This document shows positions 7,866-14,185 of a DNA stretch of 16,694 nt, in pieces. Numbering within the stretch: the stretch's first letter is position 1; each line of letters opens with the position of its first letter. Source of the stretch: Methylophilaceae bacterium UBA7525 (GTDB lineage Bacteria; Pseudomonadota; Gammaproteobacteria; Burkholderiales; Methylophilaceae); assembly GCA_002479405.1 (NCBI GenBank), contig DLMX01000001.1:1-16694 (forward strand), read 5' to 3'. The notes below the pieces were generated by a model. The model was not told where the DNA came from. It searched no databases and saw nothing but the letters and a program-made list of their open reading frames with translations. The position numbers and the translations under genes were made by a program.

Positions 7866-8807
7866 ATGAACACTCTTATCTGCGGCTCCCTCGCCTTTGA
7901 CACCATCATGGTGTTCCAGGACCAATTCAAGAACCACCTGCTTCCGGAAAAACTGCACATACTGAACGTCTGCTTCTTCGTGCCGGAAATGCGACGCGAA
8001 TTCGGTGGCACGGCCGGTAATATCGCCTACAACCTGCGCCTACTCAATGGCAAACCGCTGATCATGGCAACAGCCGGCAACGATTTTTCAACCTACACGC
8101 AATGGCTGGCGCAGAACGACATCACCGACCTTCATATCAAGGTGATTGATGACAGCTACACGGCACAGGCCTTCATCACCACAGACCTCGACGACAACCA
8201 GATCACCGCCTTCCACCCGGGCGCCATGCAACAGTCACATCTCAACAGCGTCAAGGACGCCAGGGATGTTTCACTGGCTATCATCGCGCCGGATGGACGC
8301 GACGGCATGTTCCAGCATGCCCGCGAATGCGTGGAGGCTGGCATTCCATTCCTGTTCGATCCGGGCCAGGGACTGCCGATGTTCTCGGGTGATGAACTGC
8401 TGGATTTCATCGAAAAAGCGGACTACCTCGCCGTCAACGACTATGAAGCGCAACTATTGCAGGAAAAGACCCATCTAACGCTTGAAGCGTTGGCCGCAAA
8501 AGTGAAGGCGCTGATCGTCACCCAAGGCGCCAAGGGCTCAACTATCCATGCTGAAGGTCAACGTATCGATGTGCCATGCGTTGTTGCAGATGCACTGGTC
8601 GATCCGACCGGTTGCGGCGACGCTTACCGTGCCGGCCTTCTGTACGGGATATCGAAAGGCTGGGATTGGTTACAAAGCGGCAAACTGGCTGCCGTCATGG
8701 GCGCCATCAAGATCGCCAGCCGCGGTGGCCAGAACCATCAGCCCAGCCGCCAGGAAATCGAGGCCAAGTACGAAAAGGCCTTTAACGAAAAGATCAACCT
8801 GGGTTAA
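7866..8807 (+). CDS. PfkB-family carbohydrate/nucleoside kinase
   Basis: This 313-residue cytoplasmic kinase belongs to the ribokinase/PfkB family, which transfers the ATP gamma-phosphate to a sugar or nucleoside. The N-terminal substrate region carries FGGTAGNIAYNL (47-58). The C-terminal anion-hole and catalytic motif is DPTGCGDAYRAG (246-257), with the catalytic base D252. The usual residue before the last glycine is Ala or Gly and is Cys here. The N-terminal segment CGSLAFDTIM and overall spacing resemble proteins annotated as adenosine kinase or carbohydrate kinase in betaproteobacteria. The substrate is not resolved. I chose the ATG at 7866 because CGSLAFDTIM is the family's first strand; the upstream start at 7809 would add 19 unrelated residues. 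There is no clear ribosome-binding site. The lipoprotein gene follows 29 bp later. Confidence 0.87.
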   Translation: MNTLICGSLAFDTIMVFQDQFKNHLLPEKLHILNVCFFVPEMRREFGGTAGNIAYNLRLLNGKPLIMATAGNDFSTYTQWLAQNDITDLHIKVIDDSYTAQAFITTDLDDNQITAFHPGAMQQSHLNSVKDARDVSLAIIAPDGRDGMFQHARECVEAGIPFLFDPGQGLPMFSGDELLDFIEKADYLAVNDYEAQLLQEKTHLTLEALAAKVKALIVTQGAKGSTIHAEGQRIDVPCVVADALVDPTGCGDAYRAGLLYGISKGWDWLQSGKLAAVMGAIKIASRGGQNHQPSRQEIEAKYEKAFNEKINLG

Positions 8808-8836
8808 GTATTTTCCTAACTTGCAGGAGTTAAACC

Positions 8837-9289
8837 ATGAAAATCAGTCGCTTACTCGTTCTTCTGATACTGTCAGTCTTTCTCGCTGCCTGTGCCAGCT
8901 CACAATCCGGCAGCGTTTACAGCCGTGATGAAGCACGCAAGACACAGACCATACGCATGGGCGTCGTCGAAAGCGTTCGCACGGTCAGAATCGAGGGCAC
9001 CAAATCGCCGGTCGGCACAGTGGCCGGCGGCGCAGTCGGCGGCATCGCCGGCAGTTCAGTCGGGCATGGTCGTGGTTCGGCAGCTGCAGCTGTAGTCGGC
9101 GCCGTGGTCGGCGGTCTGGCTGGTGCCGCGGCTGAAGAAGGCCTGACCAGAAAAGACGGCCTGGAGATCACGGTCAAACTGGATAACGGCAGCATGGTCG
9201 CCGTTGTACAAGAGGCCGATGAACAGTTCCATCCGGGCGAACGGGTGCGCCTGGTTGAATCCGGCGGCACAACCCGGGTAACGCATTAA
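8837..9289 (+). CDS. Glycine-zipper (SlyB/Pcp-like) outer membrane lipoprotein
   Basis: The 150-residue product begins with a lipoprotein signal peptide ending in the lipobox LAAC (C19), so it should be lipidated. Serine residues at +2 and +3 fit outer-membrane sorting. Residues about 59-98 form a glycine-zipper membrane segment with many GxxxG steps (GTVAGGAVGGIAGSSVG, then AVVGAVVGGLAGAAAEEG). The last 50 residues form a small beta-rich domain (LEITVKLDNGSMVAVVQ, FHPGERVRLV). This is the layout of the SlyB/PCP family (Rickettsia 17-kDa antigen-like), which helps keep outer-membrane structure, although the exact activity is unclear. AGGAG at 8825-8829 gives a good ribosome-binding site. It lies 29 bp after the kinase stop, so it may be co-transcribed, and a hairpin follows its stop. 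Confidence 0.9.
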   Translation: MKISRLLVLLILSVFLAACASSQSGSVYSRDEARKTQTIRMGVVESVRTVRIEGTKSPVGTVAGGAVGGIAGSSVGHGRGSAAAAVVGAVVGGLAGAAAEEGLTRKDGLEITVKLDNGSMVAVVQEADEQFHPGERVRLVESGGTTRVTH

Positions 9290-9308
9290 AGTTTCAAACT
9301 CTCCAGCA

Positions 9309-9335
9309 CGGTGACTGCTCCGCTAGCAGTCACCG
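9309..9335 (+). terminator. GC-rich hairpin after the lipoprotein gene, probable transcript end
   Basis: An 11-bp perfect stem pairs CGGTGACTGCT (9309-9319) with AGCAGTCACCG (9325-9335) around the loop CCGCT, 19 bp after the stop. No T-run follows (AAGCTTCAACTTG), so it is not a textbook terminator. It may be an mRNA 3' stabiliser. Confidence 0.5.
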
Positions 9336-9415
9336 AAGCTTCAACTTGTTGTAACCGTCCTGTCACCAACAATTCGTAAAGTCTTCCTCGTCTAAATCCA
9401 GTCAAGGAAGATCAA

Positions 9416-10165
9416 ATGCTAGAACAGCGTATTTCGCTCGACTTGGCCCAGGAGCCAAGTCACCTCAGCTTCAGCTTTGCCCGCAACCCTTCAGAAGTCG
9501 CAGAGGCGCAGCGCTTGCGTTACAAGGTATTTGCCGAAGAAATGGGGGCACGCCTGACCAGCCGCGATGGTTACGATCGCGATGGCTTCGATGCCTTCTG
9601 CGATCACCTGCTTATCCGCGAAAGCAACAGCAACGAAGTGGTCGGCACATACCGCATACTCAGCCCGGCCATGGCGAATGAAGCCGGCGGTTACTATTCT
9701 TCAGGTGAATTCGACCTCAGTCGTCTGGCGCATCTGTTTGACCGCACTGTGGAAGTCGGCCGCGCCTGTGTACATCCGGATTACCGGCATGGCGGCACCA
9801 TCACCCTGCTCTGGGCCGGCCTCGCCAAATACATGCAGATGAACCGTTATGAATACATGATAGGCTGCGGCAGCGTCGGCATGACAGATGGCGGACACAT
9901 GGCAGCCAGTCTCTACCGGCGGCTACAGGACAACCATCTGTCACCAGTAGAATACCGTGTATTCCCACGTTGCCCGCTGCCTCTTGACAGCCTCGATTCC
10001 TCTGCGGATGTGCCCTGCCCGCCTCTAATCAAAGGCTACCTGCGACTCGGCGCCTATATCTGCGGCGAACCGGCATGGGATCCTGATTTCAATACCGCCG
10101 ACATGCTGATTATGTTACCTTTATCACGACTCAACAGGCGTTATGCCAGCCATTTCATGAAATAA
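9416..10165 (+). CDS. olsB: GNAT-fold N-acyltransferase, OlsB-like (ornithine lipid synthesis)
   Basis: The 249-residue protein matches the GNAT-related acyltransferase family of OlsB. OlsB transfers a 3-hydroxyacyl chain from acyl-ACP to the alpha-amino group of ornithine to make lyso-ornithine lipid. Visible signatures are EAQRLRYKVFAEEMGA (30-45), the FDxxxDHLLI block (58-67), VGTYRIL (76-82) and VEVGRACVHPDYRHGG (112-127), which is the acyl-donor region. The C-terminal half contains IGCGSVGMTDGG and LPLDS segments typical of the family. AAGGA (9404-9408) lies seven bases before the ATG. The next gene, an OlsA-like PlsC acyltransferase, starts 3 bp after the stop, which is the classic olsBA pairing and the main support for the specific role. 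An N-acyltransferase acting on a different amino acid is possible. Confidence 0.8.
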   Translation: MLEQRISLDLAQEPSHLSFSFARNPSEVAEAQRLRYKVFAEEMGARLTSRDGYDRDGFDAFCDHLLIRESNSNEVVGTYRILSPAMANEAGGYYSSGEFDLSRLAHLFDRTVEVGRACVHPDYRHGGTITLLWAGLAKYMQMNRYEYMIGCGSVGMTDGGHMAASLYRRLQDNHLSPVEYRVFPRCPLPLDSLDSSADVPCPPLIKGYLRLGAYICGEPAWDPDFNTADMLIMLPLSRLNRRYASHFMK

Positions 10166-10167
10166 CC

Positions 10168-10929
10168 TTGCAGAAAAAACACGCCTCCATACCCACCCAA
10201 CTGTTCCGCACAAGCCGTATGGCGTTGCACACGCTATACGGCGTTTTTGTTGCAGGTATCATTCTACCCAGACTCGATCCACAACAGCGTAGCCGGGCAA
10301 TCAGCCGCTGGTCCGCTTCACTGCTGAACCTGCTTAACATCAGGGTGGTCGCTGAAGGCGTTGTACCGCAGCAAGCACTGCACAACACCATGTTTGTCGC
10401 CAATCATATCTCCTGGGTGGATATTCACGCGCTGAACAGCATTCACAGCGCCAGGTTCATTGCCAAGTCCGAGATCAGGCAATGGCCGGTATTCGGCTTC
10501 TTTGCCACACGAGTGAATACCTTGTTCATTGACCGGGAAAAACGCCACGAAGCCGGCAAGATTGTCGACACCACCAGAAAAGCGCTGCAGGCTGGCGATT
10601 GCGTCTGCTTTTTCCCCGAAGGCACGACCACTGACGGCACCGAGATCAAGCCGTTCAAGAGCAGCCTGCTACAGGCTGCGATAGAAGCCAATTCCGAAGT
10701 ACGTCCGTTCAGCATTCACTATCCCGATGCGAAGAATGGGATCAATACGGAAATGTCCTACTGGGGAGAAATGAGCCTGATCGAATCGATGCGCAACGTC
10801 ATCCGGCAAAGGCAGGCAACGGTGGTGCTGAGATTTGCCGAGCCGATCATTGCAGCCGATTACGACCGCAGAAACCTGACATTGATGACCAGGGAGATCA
10901 TCATCGGCAATTCAAATCTGCAACGGTGA
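10168..10929 (+). CDS. olsA: PlsC-family O-acyltransferase, OlsA-like (ornithine lipid synthesis)
   Basis: The 253-residue protein is a lysophospholipid-type acyltransferase; OlsA adds a second acyl chain to lyso-ornithine lipid at the inner membrane. The PlsC catalytic motif is NHISWVD (H80, D85). The substrate motif FPEGTT is at 149-154, and the block FIDREKR (120-126) lies between. An N-terminal amphipathic/hydrophobic stretch (about 19-33) should anchor it to the membrane. The start is a TTG at 10168, 3 bp after the OlsB stop, chosen because it keeps LFRTSRMALHTLYG, the family N-terminal block. The next ATG (10219) would lose part of it. Translation is probably coupled to olsB, since no clear ribosome-binding site is seen. 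Its last 18 bases overlap the convergent apaH end. An ordinary 1-acylglycerol-phosphate acyltransferase is the alternative. Confidence 0.8.
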   Translation: MQKKHASIPTQLFRTSRMALHTLYGVFVAGIILPRLDPQQRSRAISRWSASLLNLLNIRVVAEGVVPQQALHNTMFVANHISWVDIHALNSIHSARFIAKSEIRQWPVFGFFATRVNTLFIDREKRHEAGKIVDTTRKALQAGDCVCFFPEGTTTDGTEIKPFKSSLLQAAIEANSEVRPFSIHYPDAKNGINTEMSYWGEMSLIESMRNVIRQRQATVVLRFAEPIIAADYDRRNLTLMTREIIIGNSNLQR

Positions 10930-11736
10930 GTCTTCCACGGCGCATGGCACCTGATAGATGGCCCGGTCTTCCAGTCGCATGGCGGTCAATTTGCCACCCC
11001 ACAGGCAACCTGTATCCAGGGCATAAAGATCAGGCCGTTGCTGCAGGCCTAGCGCCGACCAATGGCCGAACACGATCGTCGTGTCGGCAGACTTCCTGTA
11101 CGGCACATCGAACCATGGCAAATAGCCGGCCGGGATATTCGACACCGTGCCTGAGAATCCAAGATTCATCTCACCCGCTGGCGTGCAGGTACGGATACGT
11201 GTCATGACGTTGGTGATCAGCCGCAGTCTATCCATGCCCTGTAGCGACTCATGCCAATGCAGCGGCTGATTACCGTACATGCGGGCAAGATAATCGCGAT
11301 AGCCGTCACTTCTTAACGCCGATTCCACTTCACCCGCCAAACGCAGGGCATCCTCTGCACTCCATTGTGGCAACAGACCGGCATGCACCATCAGAAAACC
11401 TTGTGCCTGATGCACAAGTGGCTGATGTCGCAGCCAGGTCAATAGCCGGTCTGCATCGACCGCATCCAGCAATGGCTGCAGCGTATCGCTCTTGTGCTGC
11501 GACACGAAACCTTCGGCGACTGCAAGCGTGTGCAAATCATGATTGCCCAGCACCATGACCAAGACATCCTGATGTTCATAGACCCAGCGCAGCATCTCCA
11601 GCGAGGCAGAGCCACGATTTATGATGTCGCCGACCAGCCAAAGACGATCTGATTGAGGCCGAAACCCGATTAGCTTCAACAGATTCTGAAATGAATGAAA
11701 GCAACCCTGAATGTCGCCGATTGCATAGGTTGCCAT
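10912..11736 (-). CDS. apaH: Symmetrical diadenosine tetraphosphatase ApaH
   Basis: ApaH hydrolyses Ap4A to two ADP and also removes Np4 caps from RNA in enterobacteria. The 274-residue length matches E. coli ApaH (280). The metallophosphoesterase motifs are in order: GDIQGC (7-12), GDIINRG (36-42), LGNHD (63-67) and VHAGLLPQW (117-125), with GHWSALGL further on. These residues bind two metal ions. The usual RGP after the second motif is RGS here. The product is cytoplasmic. The ATG at 11736 has no strong ribosome-binding site. It lies 61 bp from the cytochrome gene stop on the same strand, with a possible terminator hairpin between. Its end overlaps olsA by 18 bp, tail to tail, so both transcripts must read into each other. 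Confidence 0.93.
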   Translation of the reverse strand: MATYAIGDIQGCFHSFQNLLKLIGFRPQSDRLWLVGDIINRGSASLEMLRWVYEHQDVLVMVLGNHDLHTLAVAEGFVSQHKSDTLQPLLDAVDADRLLTWLRHQPLVHQAQGFLMVHAGLLPQWSAEDALRLAGEVESALRSDGYRDYLARMYGNQPLHWHESLQGMDRLRLITNVMTRIRTCTPAGEMNLGFSGTVSNIPAGYLPWFDVPYRKSADTTIVFGHWSALGLQQRPDLYALDTGCLWGGKLTAMRLEDRAIYQVPCAVEDSPLQI

Positions 11737-11755
11737 GACTTACTTGAAAATTGCT

Positions 11756-11780
11756 GCAACCGGCCAGGACGACCGGCTGC
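11756..11780 (-). terminator. Possible terminator hairpin after the cytochrome gene
   Basis: On the minus strand GCAGCCGG (11780-11773) can pair with CCGGTTGC (11763-11756), 8 bp with one G-T, around a 9-base loop. AGCAATTTTC follows, a weak T-run. It lies between the cytochrome stop and the apaH start. Confidence 0.4.
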
Positions 11781-11797
11781 GGATATCAAACAAAAAG

Positions 11798-12649
11798 TTA
11801 GAAACTTGCGCCACTCTGGTTAGCCATGTAGACCACTGTCTGCGCCACTTCGTCATCGCTGAGAGAAGGGTTACCGCCCTTGGCCGGCATCATGCGAATA
11901 CCCTGAATGGCGTGTTGAATCAGCGTGTCCTTGCCTTGTGCAATACGCGATGCCCAGGCACTCTTATCACCCGGCTTGGGGGCGCCCATCAGACCGGAAT
12001 CATGACACATGGCACAGACAGCTTTGTAAGTCTGTGCCCCACCATTAACCGCAGCTGCAACCGGCTCAGCGGGAGCGGCTTCAACAACCGCTGCCGGAGC
12101 TTCCACCACCTCCTCAACTTCAGCGGCAGGTGCTGCTGCAACCGGCGTTTCCGCTTCAGCCGTCTTGAATTTGGCACCGGCCTCATTGGCCATGTAAACC
12201 ACGGCATTCGCCACTTCCGCATCACTCAGATTCGCATTGCCGCCTTTTGCCGGCATCATGCGGATACCTTCGATCGCATGCTTGACCAGTGTTTCATAGC
12301 CCTGTGCAATGCGAGGCGACCAGGCACCCTTGTCGCCGAACATCGGCGCACCCATCGCACCGCTGCCGTGACATGCCAGACAATTCTGCTGATAAACTAC
12401 ATCGCCGGACAATGTCACCTTGACTGCATCTACAGCCACCACATCCACCTCTGCAACTGGAGCAATGCGTTCCTCAGCCTTGGCCTGTGCGATTTCCGGC
12501 GCTTCATCCGGGATATGGTTATCGTTGATACCCATCACTAATTTAACAATCAGAAAAATCACCAGAAGCGGTGCCAACAGGCCGCCAACTGTAGCTAGCA
12601 CAACCTGGGAAACCGTAGTTTTGGGAAAATCGTGGTGCTGGTCACTCAT
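11798..12649 (-). CDS. Membrane-anchored dihaem cytochrome c, tandem c5-type domains
   Basis: The 283-residue protein has an N-terminal membrane anchor (about 14-38) and two c-type haem sites, CLACH (90-94) and CAMCH (212-216), in the periplasmic part. Each domain repeats the cytochrome c5-like pattern: GSGAMGAPMFGDKGAW or DSGLMGAPKPGDKSAW, then RIAQG, IRMMPAKGGN carrying the likely axial Met, LSDxEV and VVYMAN. The domains are joined by an Ala/Glu/Pro-rich linker (about 163-200). The role is probably electron transfer in a respiratory chain; the partner is not shown. A weak AGG lies about 11 bases before the ATG. Its promoter region is shared with the divergent tRNA. The duplicated domain could be an old tandem duplication. 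Confidence 0.88.
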   Translation of the reverse strand: MSDQHHDFPKTTVSQVVLATVGGLLAPLLVIFLIVKLVMGINDNHIPDEAPEIAQAKAEERIAPVAEVDVVAVDAVKVTLSGDVVYQQNCLACHGSGAMGAPMFGDKGAWSPRIAQGYETLVKHAIEGIRMMPAKGGNANLSDAEVANAVVYMANEAGAKFKTAEAETPVAAAPAAEVEEVVEAPAAVVEAAPAEPVAAAVNGGAQTYKAVCAMCHDSGLMGAPKPGDKSAWASRIAQGKDTLIQHAIQGIRMMPAKGGNPSLSDDEVAQTVVYMANQSGASF

Positions 12650-12681
12650 GATAAAAATGCCTAAACGTTTGCGAAACCCTG

Positions 12682-12687
12682 ATTATA
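12682..12687 (-). promoter_or_regulatory. -10 element of the cytochrome gene promoter
   Basis: Minus-strand bases 12687-12682 read TATAAT, 32 bp before the ATG. A TTGTCT (12708-12703) at 15 bp could be the -35 but the spacing is short. It lies back to back with the tRNA promoter. Confidence 0.4.
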
Positions 12688-12709
12688 CTGATAAGGCCGA
12701 ATAGACAAA

Positions 12710-12738
12710 AGGACAAGCTGGCAGGCGTTTGCTATAAT
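12710..12738 (+). promoter_or_regulatory. tRNA-Arg promoter
   Basis: A consensus TATAAT (12733-12738) sits 23 bases before the tRNA, with AGGACA (12710-12715, 4 of 6 matches) 17 bp upstream. The bases after the -10 (TCGCCGC) are GC-rich, as in promoters of stable RNA genes under stringent control. Confidence 0.65.
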
Positions 12739-12761
12739 TCGCCGCTGCTTCAGTTTCTTAT

Positions 12762-12838
12762 GCGCCCGTAGCTCAGTTGGATAGAGTGTCGGTTTCCGAA
12801 GCCGAAGGTCGTGGGTTCGACTCCCGCCGGGCGCGCCA
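12762..12838 (+). tRNA. tRNA-Arg, anticodon CCG (reads CGG)
   Basis: A full cloverleaf is visible. The acceptor stem GCGCCCG (12762-12768) pairs with CGGGCGC (12828-12834), followed by discriminator G and encoded CCA (12836-12838). The D-stem is GCTC/GAGT, and the anticodon stem TCGGT/GCCGA (one G-T) carries loop TTCCGAA with anticodon CCG at 12796-12798. The T-stem GTGGG/CCCGC has loop TTCGACT. No intron and no mispaired stem are seen. Confidence 0.97.
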
Positions 12839-12846
12839 AAATCAAT

Positions 12847-12876
12847 GAAGGCTGATATTCTCCAATATCAGCCTTC
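12847..12876 (+). terminator. 13-bp perfect hairpin after tRNA-Arg
   Basis: GAAGGCTGATATT (12847-12859) pairs perfectly with AATATCAGCCTTC (12864-12876) around the loop CTCC, only 8 bases after the CCA. CCATGACG follows, with no T-run, so it is either a non-canonical terminator or a processing/stability hairpin of the pre-tRNA. Confidence 0.55.
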
Positions 12877-12974
12877 CCATGACGATCACCCACATCCATT
12901 ACAGCGGTTGCATGAATGCTGTTTCCTTAGTCTGTTAGGTTATTTATAATTTCCTGAAAAATTTCTTCTTATGT

Positions 12975-12996
12975 GTGAGGCCATTCACGGCCTCAC
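12975..12996. terminator. Hairpin between tRNA-Arg and the tautomerase gene
   Basis: GTGAGGCC (12975-12982) pairs perfectly with GGCCTCAC (12989-12996) around ATTCAC. On the plus strand CTGTTTCGTGTTT follows, moderately T-rich; on the minus strand an A-rich stretch then ATTTTTC follows. It lies 24 bp past the tautomerase stop and may end that transcript. The rest of the 182-bp gap shows nothing clear. Confidence 0.45.
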
Positions 12997-13020
12997 CTGT
13001 TTCGTGTTTACACTATCCAG

Positions 13021-13446
13021 TTAGCTGTCACTTTTACCGGCAATAGCCTCCCCCAGTTGCTGATTGGTAAATGCGCGTCCACCTATACCCCACAGGCCGT
13101 CAACCGCATACACCATGTTGACGTAAACACGCTCACGCAAAACCATTCCGTTGGAGGCTTTCAGGGCAATTTCCGTCACCTCCCTAACAAACGATTGTTT
13201 TTGTTCTTGCGAAGTGAGTGCGAACGACGGTGCTTTTAACTCGATGATGGCAATGTTGTCCGGCTTGCCGCCGGCAAACGTTCGCCCTTGCGGAACGACA
13301 GTAATTTCCCCAATCACGTTAGGCGTCATGAATTTGTTTCCGATGAGGTCATGATGTTTCAGAAACGATTTAGTGACAGCCTCGAACATCTCCTTCTCAG
13401 CGCTTTCAGTAAATATTCCCTCGGTTGCGATAATTTGAATCGGCAT
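13021..13446 (-). CDS. Tautomerase-superfamily protein
   Basis: The 141-residue protein begins Met-Pro-Ile; after Met removal Pro1 would be the catalytic base of the 4-oxalocrotonate tautomerase (4-OT)/MIF superfamily. The length fits a two-subdomain form. In the second half, APSFALTSQEQKQSFVREVTEIA and the strand VYVNMVYAVDGLWGIGGRAF resemble the 4-OT beta-alpha-beta unit, including the family's closing tryptophan/glycine segment. Members isomerise or hydrolyse small keto-enol or halogenated acids; the substrate here cannot be told. It is cytoplasmic. A good ribosome-binding site AGGAG (minus strand 13459-13455) precedes the ATG by 8 bases. It diverges from a TetR gene, and three palindromic operators cover its promoter, so it is very probably repressed by that protein and induced by a small ligand. 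Confidence 0.8.
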   Translation of the reverse strand: MPIQIIATEGIFTESAEKEMFEAVTKSFLKHHDLIGNKFMTPNVIGEITVVPQGRTFAGGKPDNIAIIELKAPSFALTSQEQKQSFVREVTEIALKASNGMVLRERVYVNMVYAVDGLWGIGGRAFTNQQLGEAIAGKSDS

Positions 13447-13493
13447 TGTTATATCTCCTATTTAAAAGTACCTGCATTGTTGACGGCAGTTAA

Positions 13494-13556
13494 ATAACGA
13501 CCGTTATGTGAATTTAAGATAACGGTCGTTATGTTGTCAAGTGTAACGAACGTTAT
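13494..13556. promoter_or_regulatory. Triple palindromic operator between the tautomerase and TetR genes
   Basis: Three copies of the 14-bp palindrome ATAACGNNCGTTAT are present: ATAACGACCGTTAT (13494-13507), ATAACGGTCGTTAT (13519-13532) and GTAACGAACGTTAT (13543-13556, one mismatch). Their starts are 25 and 24 bp apart. The first two are exact reverse complements of each other. They lie within both promoters, so the adjacent TetR protein is the obvious binder; this is inference from position. Confidence 0.88.
13512..13540 (-). promoter_or_regulatory. Tautomerase promoter
   Basis: On the minus strand a perfect -35 TTGACA (13540-13535) is followed 17 bp later by TTAAAT (13517-13512, 4 of 6 matches). 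The second operator (13519-13532) lies wholly within the spacer. The transcript would start near 13505, inside the first operator. Confidence 0.65.
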
Positions 13557-13560
13557 TCAT

Positions 13561-13569
13561 TGATATAAT
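13561..13569 (+). promoter_or_regulatory. Extended -10 promoter of the second TetR gene
   Basis: TGATATAAT (13561-13569) is an extended -10 with consensus TATAAT; no good -35 is seen at the usual distance. The third operator ends 4 bp upstream and would cover the spacer. The transcript start would be near 13576, downstream of a GTG at 13571, which argues against that codon as the start of the next gene. Confidence 0.65.
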
Positions 13570-13594
13570 TGTGCCGATTGGGATTGGAGTGGAT

Positions 13595-14185
13595 ATGGCC
13601 AGGTACAAAGTTGATCAAAAAGAACAGACGCGCGATCGCATTATTGCTGCCGCAGGGCGCTGTTTTCGAAAAGGCGGCTATACCGGCATTGGAGTTGATG
13701 GATTGGCAAAGGAAGCTGGTGTTACATCAGGTGCCTTCTACGGCCACTTTGATTCAAAACGGGCCGCATTCTCAGCCGCCATTGCCTCTGGTCTCAGCGA
13801 AGTGAGTGCGGCCATAACCGGGCTGCAGCAGCAGTACGGAAACAAATGGTGGCAGGCATTCGCAACTTTTTACATGAACCAGAAGCGCACCTGCGACCTG
13901 GCCGAAAGCTGCGCGCTACAAAGCTTGACACCTGAGATAGGACGTTCTGACGATGAGTTGCGTACTCAATTTCAAACCGAGTTGCTCAAGATCGCGAATC
14001 TAGCAAGTGGCGTCAAGGAGCCAAGTGGCAGCAAGGAACAAAGCGCAATGGATAAAACATGGGTCAGTCTTGCCATGCTGACGGGAGGCGTCACACTGGC
14101 ACGTGCAGTTGAGGATGAAAAACTCGCAAAAGAAATCGCAGAGGCAATTCAAACCGCTGTAATTGCAATGCATAAGCCTGAGTAA
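13595..14185 (+). CDS. TetR/AcrR-family repressor, probable regulator of the tautomerase gene
   Basis: The 196-residue protein has a TetR DNA-binding domain: RDRIIAAAGRCFRKGGY, then GIGVDGLAKEAGVTSGAFYGHFDSKRAAF with the family's F/LYxHFxSK signature. The helical C-terminal domain (about 75-196) carries a ligand pocket of unknown specificity; C98 and C103 (as the only close cysteine pair, RTCDLAESCAL) could allow redox or electrophile sensing, which is speculation. The ATG at 13595 was preferred to a GTG at 13571. GGAG (13586-13589) lies five bases before it, and the promoter at 13561 puts the transcript start downstream of the GTG. The triple operator lies in its own promoter and that of the divergent tautomerase gene, so it probably represses both. 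The nearest relatives may be NemR/AcuR-type regulators, but I cannot confirm this. Confidence 0.88.
   Translation: MARYKVDQKEQTRDRIIAAAGRCFRKGGYTGIGVDGLAKEAGVTSGAFYGHFDSKRAAFSAAIASGLSEVSAAITGLQQQYGNKWWQAFATFYMNQKRTCDLAESCALQSLTPEIGRSDDELRTQFQTELLKIANLASGVKEPSGSKEQSAMDKTWVSLAMLTGGVTLARAVEDEKLAKEIAEAIQTAVIAMHKPE

Noticed and set aside
11735..12541. 268-codon plus-strand frame opposite the cytochrome gene
   Set aside because: The minus strand encodes two CxxCH haem domains with repeated motifs, so the plus-strand frame is an antisense shadow; its own repeats just mirror the duplicated cytochrome domains.
12762..13020. tRNA-Arg as an integration site for a genomic island
   Set aside because: No integrase gene and no repeat of the tRNA 3' end were seen in the window. 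The following tautomerase/TetR pair looks ordinary in base composition.
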